Source of the DNA: JBBSQE01 sp038258095
GTDB taxonomy: Bacteria > Actinomycetota > Thermoleophilia > Solirubrobacterales > 70-9
Direction: 5' to 3'
Assembly (NCBI GenBank): GCA_038258095.1
Contig: JBBSQE010000119.1
Coordinates: 1 to 10,021 of the forward strand
Length of the DNA stretch: 10,021 nt
The notes under the pieces were generated by a model. That model saw only the letters and a list, made by a program, of their open reading frames with translations, was not told where the DNA came from and ran no database searches. A program made the position numbers and the translations under genes. Shown piece after piece: positions 1-5,001 of the stretch. The first letter of the stretch is position 1. Every line of letters begins with the position of its first letter.

Positions 1-1
1 C

Positions 2-928
2 CACTCGCTTCAGGACCGGCTGCTGACCCTGCCCGACGAGGTCGAGGTTTGGCCCGGCCACCTCGGCGGCTCCTCCTGCGGCAGCGCCGCCATCGACAAC
101 AAGAGCTCGTCGACGCTCGGCTTCGAACGCGCGCACAATCCGGCGCTCGCCTTCACCGACGAGGAGGAATTCGTCGCCCACGCCCTCGGCTCGATCGGGG
201 ACCCTCCCCCGAACGTCGATGCCGTCGTCGCCCTCAACCGCGGGCCGCTGATCGAGGAGATGGGGACGCCGGCCCCGCTCACCCCCCGGGCCGTCGAGGT
301 GGCGATCGCCGAGGGCGCGATCCTCGTTGACGCCCGCACCAACGAGCAGTTCGACGAGGCGCACGTGCCCGGCGCGATCAGCGCCTCCGCCTACGACACG
401 GGCTTCGCGACGAAGGTGGCGCAGGTGATTCCCGACGATGTCGAGGTGATCGTCGTCGCGGCCTCTGACGGCTATGAACTCGAGGCCGCGGAACTCCTGG
501 CGTCGATCGGTATTCGCGTCCGGGGCTTCATGGAGGGCGGGATGACCGCATGGCGCTCGGAGGAGCGGCCGGTGCAGCGGATCCCGATGGTCCACCCGGC
601 CGAGCTGGCCGAGCGCCTCAACGGAGGCAACGGCAAGGGCGGTGAGGGCGGTGAGGGCGGTGACATCCTCGTCCTCGACGTCCGCAACGAGGACGAGTTC
701 GATAGCGGCCACATCCCCGGCTCGAAGCTGATCCCCTACCCGAAGCTGCTCGAGAGGCTGGACGAGCTTCCCCGCGACCGCCCGATCGCCACAGTCTGCT
801 CGGGCGGCAAGCGCAGCGGCCTGGCGGCGTCGATCCTCCAGCGCGAGGGCTTCGGCGACCTCCTGCACGTCGCACCGGGCGGCGTCAGCACCTGGAAACG
901 CCAGGGCCACCCGATCGAATCCGCCTGA
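2..928 (+). CDS. MBL-fold hydrolase with two rhodanese domains, persulfide dioxygenase-like (5' partial)
   Basis: The 5' end lies outside the window; the reading frame is open from base 2 to a TGA at 926-928. The first residues carry the PGHLGGSSCG motif of the ETHE1-like/glyoxalase-II-like metallo-beta-lactamase fold, whose histidine is a metal ligand. Two rhodanese domains follow, at roughly bases 290-580 and 590-920. The first lacks the catalytic cysteine: the loop reads AASDGYE where an active domain has a Cys. The second keeps it in CSGGKRS (Cys codon 797-799). A glycine/glutamate-rich linker made of a 9-base tandem repeat joins them. Proteins of this build oxidise or transfer sulfane sulfur (glutathione or other low-molecular-weight persulfides) in the cytoplasm. 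A dead first rhodanese domain is common in the family. The exact substrate cannot be told from the fragment. The gene ends before a terminator-like hairpin, so it is probably last in its unit. Confidence 0.85.
   Translation, partial: HSLQDRLLTLPDEVEVWPGHLGGSSCGSAAIDNKSSSTLGFERAHNPALAFTDEEEFVAHALGSIGDPPPNVDAVVALNRGPLIEEMGTPAPLTPRAVEVAIAEGAILVDARTNEQFDEAHVPGAISASAYDTGFATKVAQVIPDDVEVIVVAASDGYELEAAELLASIGIRVRGFMEGGMTAWRSEERPVQRIPMVHPAELAERLNGGNGKGGEGGEGGDILVLDVRNEDEFDSGHIPGSKLIPYPKLLERLDELPRDRPIATVCSGGKRSGLAASILQREGFGDLLHVAPGGVSTWKRQGHPIESA
638..664 (+). repeat. 9-base tandem repeat, three units, in the inter-rhodanese linker
   Basis: GGCGGTGAG occurs at 638-646 and 647-655 and as GGCGGTGAC at 656-664. 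It encodes Gly-Gly-Glu, Gly-Gly-Glu, Gly-Gly-Asp between the two rhodanese domains. The repeat keeps the frame, so copy-number change would alter only linker length. Confidence 0.85.
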
Positions 929-947
929 GGCGGGAACTATTCCATCC

Positions 948-968
948 AGCCCTCCCATAGCGAGGGCT
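948..968 (+). terminator. Terminator-like hairpin after the MBL/rhodanese gene
   Basis: AGCCCTC (948-954) and GAGGGCT (962-968) form a perfect 7-bp stem with a 7-base loop, 20 bases past the stop codon. There is no T-tract, so this would be a non-canonical terminator of the kind often proposed in high-GC actinobacteria. Placement just after a stop codon is the main support. Confidence 0.45.
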
Positions 969-1026
969 ATCCGGATCAGTTCGGACCCTCCCTTCCATCG
1001 CATGCACCCTCCGCGATCCGGATCGC
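969..1026. promoter_or_regulatory. Paired ATCCGGAT palindromes, candidate operator
   Basis: The 8-base palindrome ATCCGGAT occurs at 969-976 and again at 1016-1023. The second copy is extended to a perfect 14-base palindrome, GCGATCCGGATCGC (1013-1026). Both lie upstream of the promoter at 1053-1081, 47 bases apart centre to centre. Upstream paired palindromes would suit a dimeric activator, but no regulator gene is next door, and the assignment rests only on symmetry and position. Confidence 0.3.
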
Positions 1027-1052
1027 TCTTACCGGCGCGGACGCGGCCCGAC

Positions 1053-1081
1053 TTGCACGCGCAATCGCAGTGGGATAGATT
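1053..1081 (+). promoter_or_regulatory. Sigma-70-type promoter for the 1114 gene
   Basis: TTGCAC (1053-1058) and TAGATT (1076-1081) resemble -35 and -10 boxes and are separated by exactly 17 bases. The predicted transcript would start near 1087-1088, giving a leader of about 26 bases before the ATG at 1114. This is the best promoter match I found in the window. Confidence 0.5.
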
Positions 1082-1113
1082 CGATCCAATCGACACGAAG
1101 GGCATGGTGGGCA

Positions 1114-1467
1114 ATGGCCGAAGAGGGCATTTTCATCGGATGGGGACAGGTTGTCCGGGGACGCGAGCAGCGCGCGCTCGAGGTCTTCAACAGCAGCGTC
1201 GAGTACTGGGGAAACCTCCAGTCAGACGGGAAGATCGAGGACTTCGAGGTCGTCCTGCTGACACCCCACGGCGGTGATCTCGACGGGTTCGCGCTCTTGC
1301 GGGGATCCGGAGAGCAACTGGACGCGCTGCGCCGCGACGAGGAGTTCGAGCGCCGGTCGACCGAAGTCGACCAGATAGTCGACAACCACGGGATCGTCAA
1401 CGCCTCCCTCGGCGAAGGCCTCGCCCGTGCCATGGGCATTTACCAGGAGGAGATCGCGAAGCTGTAG
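1114..1467 (+). CDS. Small conserved-looking protein of unknown function, 117 aa
   Basis: I do not recognise a named family. The protein starts with MAEEGIFIGWGQVVRGREQ and has no signal peptide, membrane segment or cysteine. The pattern of a short hydrophobic strand, an amphipathic helix (REQRALEVFNSSVEYWGNL), a second strand (FEVVLLTPHGG), then strand (GFALLRG) and helix (EQLDALRRDEEFERR) resembles the ferredoxin-like alpha/beta fold of dimeric alpha-beta barrel proteins. That fold is an inference from spacing only. The ATG at 1114 is supported by a well-placed upstream promoter and a purine-rich stretch (GGTGGG 1106-1111, rather close to the start; GAAGGG 1098-1103 is a farther option). 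It is likely monocistronic, since it converges on the kinase gene with only 18 bases between stop codons. Codon use resembles its neighbours. Confidence 0.75.
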   Translation: MAEEGIFIGWGQVVRGREQRALEVFNSSVEYWGNLQSDGKIEDFEVVLLTPHGGDLDGFALLRGSGEQLDALRRDEEFERRSTEVDQIVDNHGIVNASLGEGLARAMGIYQEEIAKL

Positions 1468-1479
1468 CACTTCGACAAA

Positions 1480-1493
1480 GAGGCCTCAGCCTC
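1480..1493. terminator. Small hairpin between convergent stop codons
   Basis: GAGGC (1480-1484) and GCCTC (1489-1493) form a 5-bp stem with a CTCA loop. It lies in the 18-base gap between two convergent genes and overlaps the kinase stop codon. It is short and lacks T-tracts, so a shared terminator role is only possible. Confidence 0.2.
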
Positions 1494-2886
1494 GCGCCTC
1501 GAGCCACGCCGCGTGCTCGCGGCCGAGCTCGCCGACCGGCTCGTCGTCCTCGACCAGCTCGCGAAGCAGGGCGCCCCACGGCGCCGCGGCCCGCAGCGTC
1601 GAGGCGGTCTGGAAGAGCAGCCCCTCCATGCGGCGGATCAGCAGGGCCTGCGGGGGCAGGGTCATGCGGCGGAGCTGCTCGAAGTGCTCGTCGAGGCCCT
1701 GCTTTTTGAGGCGCTCGGTGCTGCGCCAGAGGTCGTCGGGCCGCAGGCGCAGCGGCTCCTCGGCATAGAGCCACCAGGAGATCTCGCGCATGTAGGCGAG
1801 GAGGAGCTCGCTGTCCCAGCCATCGTCATCGCCCTCATCGGCGGGCAGATAGCCGAGCGCCCGCAGCTGGTCGATCATTCCCGCCTCGTCTGACTCGCGA
1901 ACGGCCCGGATCACCTTCGCCTCCTCGCGGATGTACTCGGCCGGCAGACGGCGGACCATCCCGAAGTCGAAGAAGGCCACGTGGCCGTCGGGGCACAGCA
2001 GGTAGTTGCCGGGGTGCGGGTCGCCCAGCGCCATCTCCAGGTTGAGCGCCGTCCCGTAGAAGAAGCGGTAGACGATCTCCGCGTAGCGGTCCCGGACCTC
2101 CTCGGGCTCCTTCGCGACGTCGCGGAAGCCCATGCCGTCAACCCAATCGGTGACGAGGACGCGGCGGCGGCTGAGCTCCGTGTCGACCTCGGGCACGAGG
2201 ATGAACGGGTGGTCGCGCCAGAAGCGGCTGACCCGGCGGTGATTGGCGGCCTCGAGCTCGTAGTCGCACTCCTCGATGATCCGCTCCGACAGCTCCTCCA
2301 GCAGGTCGCGGACGTCGAGACCCGGGAGGAGCTGGCGAAAGAGGGGTGCGAGCAGGCGGAGGTTGCGCATGTCGGTCTCCACGGCGGCGCCGATCGAGGG
2401 GTACTGGATCTTGATCGCGACCTCCGCGCCGTCGTGGCGCCGACCGCGGTAGACCTGACCGATGCTCGCGGCGGCCGCCGGCTCCGGCTCGATCGAGGCG
2501 AGCACCTTGTCGGGTTTCTCGCCCCACTCCTCCTCCAGGACCTTGGTCATCTGCTTCCAGGAGACCGGCGGGACGTCGTCGCGGAGCGAGGCGAGGCGCT
2601 GCTGGAGGTGCGCGGCCTGCTCCTCGTCGCGTCCCGGGAACTCGATGGTCGAGAGGACCTGGCCCGCCTTCATCGCCGCCCCCCGCATTTTCCCCAGCTG
2701 GTCGACGAGCGAGTCCATGGTGGCGACGATCCGGTCCCCGCGACGGCGCTGCCGCTCGTCCTCGGACCCGAAGCGGTCGAGGCGGTCTCCCGCCCAGCGT
2801 GTCGCTCCCCCGGCGGCGACCTTGCCGAGGCGCGCGGTGCGGGCGGCCCGGCCGCGGGTCGGGCCTCGCTTGTCTCCGTCAGCCAT
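1486..2886 (-). CDS. ABC1/AarF/UbiB-family atypical kinase
   Basis: The 466-residue protein has the ABC1 (ADCK/COQ8/UbiB) hallmarks in order: the KxGQ motif (Lys73-Gln76, MKAGQ), the alanine-rich nucleotide loop PAAAASIGQVY (136-146), the VAIK lysine (Lys159), an ERIIEECDY segment (201-209), the catalytic DPHPGN loop (289-294) and the metal-binding DFG (307-309). All residues expected of an active family member are present. Known members act as ATPases or kinases that support isoprenoid-quinone biosynthesis. In a menaquinone-using actinobacterium the substrate is unclear, so I give no symbol. The N-terminus (residues 1-50) is basic and probably flexible. I see no C-terminal membrane helices, unlike E. 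coli UbiB. The start is an ATG at 2884-2886 with no clear Shine-Dalgarno sequence. The gene converges with the small gene at 1114 and is preceded by a 320-base gap containing an inverted-repeat element. Confidence 0.93.
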   Translation of the reverse strand: MADGDKRGPTRGRAARTARLGKVAAGGATRWAGDRLDRFGSEDERQRRRGDRIVATMDSLVDQLGKMRGAAMKAGQVLSTIEFPGRDEEQAAHLQQRLASLRDDVPPVSWKQMTKVLEEEWGEKPDKVLASIEPEPAAAASIGQVYRGRRHDGAEVAIKIQYPSIGAAVETDMRNLRLLAPLFRQLLPGLDVRDLLEELSERIIEECDYELEAANHRRVSRFWRDHPFILVPEVDTELSRRRVLVTDWVDGMGFRDVAKEPEEVRDRYAEIVYRFFYGTALNLEMALGDPHPGNYLLCPDGHVAFFDFGMVRRLPAEYIREEAKVIRAVRESDEAGMIDQLRALGYLPADEGDDDGWDSELLLAYMREISWWLYAEEPLRLRPDDLWRSTERLKKQGLDEHFEQLRRMTLPPQALLIRRMEGLLFQTASTLRAAAPWGALLRELVEDDEPVGELGREHAAWLEARG

Positions 2887-2983
2887 CGGCCGCTCAGGCT
2901 AGCTGGGCCGGTCGGCGGGTCAGCATTCAGAGCGTCGATCCGGGTGCCACGCGTATGGGATCAGGGCGACGAGGTGACGGCTC

Positions 2984-3116
2984 GGGCAACCGGTGACCTG
3001 GGAACGCTTGTCGGTGTCCGGGAGTGCCTGCGATCGACAACCGTTCCCATGCCATAGGGGGTGTTCGATTGTCGTTGCTCTCAGGTCTCGGAGACACGCA
3101 AGCGTTCCCAGGTTGC
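2984..3116. repeat. Three-copy TGGGAACG inverted-repeat element
   Basis: TGGGAACG occurs on the plus strand at 2999-3006 and on the minus strand at 3042-3049 and 3103-3110. The outer copies form a perfect 14-base inverted repeat, CCTGGGAACGCTTG (2997-3010) with its complement at 3099-3112. This extends outward with GGCAA against TTGCC across a short bulge, and inward with GTGTC against GACAC. The middle copy also pairs with the first: TGGGAACG-CTTGTCG against TGGGAACG-GTTGTCG. The element could fold as alternative hairpins in DNA or RNA. No coding potential or T-tract goes with it. Its role is unknown. Confidence 0.7.
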
Positions 3117-3117
3117 C

Positions 3118-3134
3118 GCGGTTCTATGAGCCGC
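3118..3134. other. Small hairpin beside the repeat element
   Basis: GCGGTTC and GAGCCGC (one G-T wobble) form a 7-bp stem with a TAT loop immediately beside the third repeat copy. It could belong to the same folded element or act as a terminator for the minus-strand flavoprotein gene, though it is about 75 bases past that stop codon. Confidence 0.25.
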
Positions 3135-3206
3135 CCGCCGCCGCCCGCCGCGGCTCGCCGCGCCTTCCTAATCGACGTGTGCGGGGGAATGCGCAGCCCG
3201 GGCTTG

Positions 3207-4697
3207 CTACGCCCCGGCCGAGGAGAGCCGGCCCGACCGGGCCGACCGGCTGGTGAGCTGGGCCGTGAGCAGGTCCGCCAGCTCGAAGGACTGCGTGCGG
3301 ATCTCGGGGATGGCGGTGGTCTCCCAGAGGCGGCCCTTGCGGACCGGTCCGATCCCATAGATCAGGGTTGACGGCGCGCCCTCGACCGTCATCATCGCCC
3401 CGCGCGAGTCATGGTCGAGGCCGAGGTTGAAGGGTCCTGGGCGCACCTCGCCCGAGTCCAGGAGCGAGGCCAGGACCGGCTCGCCGGCAATCCCGACGCG
3501 CAACGAGGGGCCGGTGCAGTTGACGACGCGGTCGACGGTGAACGTCTCGGAGACGCGTCCGTCGTATGGGCCGAGCGAGACCTCGATGCCTTCCTCGACG
3601 GGACGCAGGGACTGGATGCTCGCTCCATGGACATCGAGCCTGCCGGTGCCCTCGAGGCGCTCGAGCATCGCGGCGACCTCGGGCGCCATGCGGTGGCGGC
3701 GCACCTCCCAGTGACGGGAGACGTCGTGGACGAAGCGCTCGCGGTCAGACGCCGGAAGGCGTCCCCAGATCCGGTTGGTGACCGGCCGCAGCGAGTCGAT
3801 GACCTCGCGCCAGTCGCCCCCGGCGGCCTCGATGGCGGTGACGCGGCGGTCGACGTCGGCGATCAGCTCGTCGAGCGTGAACCCCCCCTTCGGCAGCTCG
3901 AAGAAGCTCTCGGGGCGGACCACATCGGCGCTGTGCGCGCGGGGCAACAGGCCGTTGCGGGAGATCGCGCGGATCGAGCGCGGGCCGTCGTCTCCGCTGA
4001 GGATGAGCGCCACGTCGACCATCGTCAGACCGGTCCCGATCAGGAGCACCGAGTCCTCGCCGCGGGCCCGCTCGGCGAGCGCCGGGTCCCACGGGTCGCC
4101 GTGGAAGCAGTCCGACGCCGCAAGGCCGGGGGCGGCTCCCGGCGGCAGGGCCGGCGGCAGGTTGCCGAATGCGAGGACGAGCCTGTCGGCCCGCACCGTC
4201 CCGCCACCGCGGAGGCTGACGGACGCGATCGGCCGCGGGCCGTCGCACTCGACCTCGGCGGCGATCGCCTCGTCGGTGACGAACTCGAGCTCGACCCCCG
4301 GGCGCGAACCCGACACGGCGCCCCGGAGGATGCCCTGCAGGTAGTCGCCGTAGAGACCGCGCGGCATGAACTGGCCCGGAGCGACGTCGGGAACCGCTCG
4401 CTGCGACCAGCGCAGGAAATGAGCGGGGTCGCGAGGAAAGGCGCCCATCTGCTCAACGGGGACGTTGAGCCGATGGAAGTCCCACGGGGTCGAGTACGCG
4501 AGGCCCCGGCCCGGCTCCGGACGGCGCTCGATCAGCACCACGCGCAGACCGTCCGGATGAAGGCGCCTGCTCAGCTGGGCCGCCAGGAGCGACCCGCTCG
4601 CGCCGCCACCGACGATGGCGACGGTGGGCCGGTCGCTCAAGGCGACGCCTTGCTGCGGAGGTTTGGAGGGTCGAAGGGCATCAGAAGGGGTATCCAC
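3207..4697 (-). CDS. FAD/NAD(P)-binding protein of the YdhS-like (NAD_binding_9) type
   Basis: The 496-residue protein begins with a Rossmann dinucleotide fold, VAIVGGGASGS (GGGASG at 30-35), with the ribose-binding acidic residue at Glu57. It then has the GRGLAYST...LNVP region (64-80) typical of FAD/NAD(P)-binding proteins of the YdhS group. A second dinucleotide site, LLIGTGLTMVD (218-228), and a late VNCTGPS motif complete the two-dinucleotide layout of flavin-dependent oxidoreductases. There are no membrane segments. The substrate is not known for this family, so only an FAD-linked redox role is supported. The annotated start is GTG (4695-4697), with no visible Shine-Dalgarno sequence. 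A TTG at 4638-4640 would give a protein starting MSDRPTVAIVGGG, closer to the fold and with a weak AAGG upstream, and is a reasonable alternative. It is separated from the upstream minus-strand gene by 304 bases, so it is probably its own unit. Confidence 0.88.
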   Translation of the reverse strand: MDTPSDALRPSKPPQQGVALSDRPTVAIVGGGASGSLLAAQLSRRLHPDGLRVVLIERRPEPGRGLAYSTPWDFHRLNVPVEQMGAFPRDPAHFLRWSQRAVPDVAPGQFMPRGLYGDYLQGILRGAVSGSRPGVELEFVTDEAIAAEVECDGPRPIASVSLRGGGTVRADRLVLAFGNLPPALPPGAAPGLAASDCFHGDPWDPALAERARGEDSVLLIGTGLTMVDVALILSGDDGPRSIRAISRNGLLPRAHSADVVRPESFFELPKGGFTLDELIADVDRRVTAIEAAGGDWREVIDSLRPVTNRIWGRLPASDRERFVHDVSRHWEVRRHRMAPEVAAMLERLEGTGRLDVHGASIQSLRPVEEGIEVSLGPYDGRVSETFTVDRVVNCTGPSLRVGIAGEPVLASLLDSGEVRPGPFNLGLDHDSRGAMMTVEGAPSTLIYGIGPVRKGRLWETTAIPEIRTQSFELADLLTAQLTSRSARSGRLSSAGA

Positions 4698-4765
4698 TGT
4701 AGGGGCGGTTGGCCGGGGCGTCGCCGGAGCCCCGTTGGCCGGCCGATTGACTCAGCGGGCCGAAC

Positions 4766-4802
4766 TGTCGCCCTAGTCGCGCATAGTGCGACCCAGACGA
4801 CA
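4766..4802. promoter_or_regulatory. Two-tier hairpin upstream of the flavoprotein gene
   Basis: GTCGC (4776-4780) and GCGAC (4788-4792) pair, and a further G-T and C-G pair close the stem onto an ATA loop. An outer TGTCG (4766-4770) pairs with CGACA (4798-4802) across symmetrical 5-base internal loops. It lies about 70-105 bases upstream of the GTG start, so an operator or leader structure is possible. Confidence 0.3.
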
Positions 4803-4910
4803 ACCGGCCACCGGCCGCTCCCGCACGAGCGGGACCTCAGGCACCCCCCGAGCCATCCCCCATCTACGCCCAAGGAGCGACGAGGAGGGGGGACCCCGCG
4901 CCGGCGGCGG

Positions 4911-4975
4911 CTGTGGTCGTCTCTCCGGAGCGGCTTAAAGCTGTGGCAGTCGTAGCGGAGGAGAGACGGCCGCAG
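4911..4975 (-). terminator. Long stem-loop downstream of the dehydrogenase/hydratase gene
   Basis: GTCTCTCC (4919-4926) and GGAGAGAC (4960-4967) are a perfect 8-base inverted repeat around a 33-base loop. The stem continues outward to 4911 and 4975, reaching 16 paired positions in which two are G-T in the plus sense (A-C mismatches in the minus-strand transcript). It begins about 27 bases after the minus-strand stop at 5002. That fits a terminator or 3'-end stabilising structure, but the loop is long and there is no U-tract. Confidence 0.4.
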
Positions 4976-5001
4976 ACGTCGTCGGCGCCCGGCGCTCCCC
5001 C

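Larger units (their letters stand above)
2887..3206. other. Non-coding gap between kinase and flavoprotein genes
   Basis: These 320 bases lie upstream of the kinase gene and downstream of the flavoprotein gene, both on the minus strand. Short open frames occur on both strands, but none has a recognisable product. The distinctive content is a three-copy inverted repeat (about 2984-3116), a hairpin at 3118-3134, a CCG-rich stretch (about 3130-3165) and the palindrome AGCCCGGGCT (3195-3204), just past the flavoprotein stop. I found no convincing -10/-35 pair for the kinase gene. Confidence 0.6.
4698..5001. other. Gap between flavoprotein and beta-oxidation genes
   Basis: These 304 bases follow the stop of the dehydrogenase/hydratase gene and precede the flavoprotein start (both minus strand). 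No open frame here has a recognisable product. The region holds two hairpins (4766-4802 and 4911-4975) and a direct repeat of GTTGGCCGG (4708-4716 and 4734-4742) that flanks a GGGGC/GCCCC pair just upstream of the flavoprotein start. The promoter of the flavoprotein gene must lie here, but I cannot point to it. Confidence 0.6.

Noticed and set aside
2999..3006. GGGAAC as a -35 box of an ECF-sigma promoter, or GAAC-N4 as part of a LexA box.
   Set aside because: No matching -10 (GTT/GTC at the right spacing in the right direction) is seen, and the second LexA half (GTTC) is missing in all three copies.
1981..3057. A 358-codon plus-strand open frame opposite the ABC1 kinase gene.
   Set aside because: It is antisense to all kinase motifs, has low-complexity composition and no family signature.
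2927..3371. Short frames in both strands across the kinase-flavoprotein gap, two of which read similar TWERLS/AWERLS peptides.
   Set aside because: The similarity arises from the inverted DNA repeat and not from protein conservation. No ribosome-binding site or domain supports translation.
3411..4955. A 514-codon open frame on the plus strand, opposite the flavoprotein gene.
   Set aside because: It mirrors a gene with clear FAD/NAD motifs on the minus strand. Its translation is rich in Arg, Asp, Gly and Ala with no recognisable domain, as expected for antisense frames in very GC-rich DNA.
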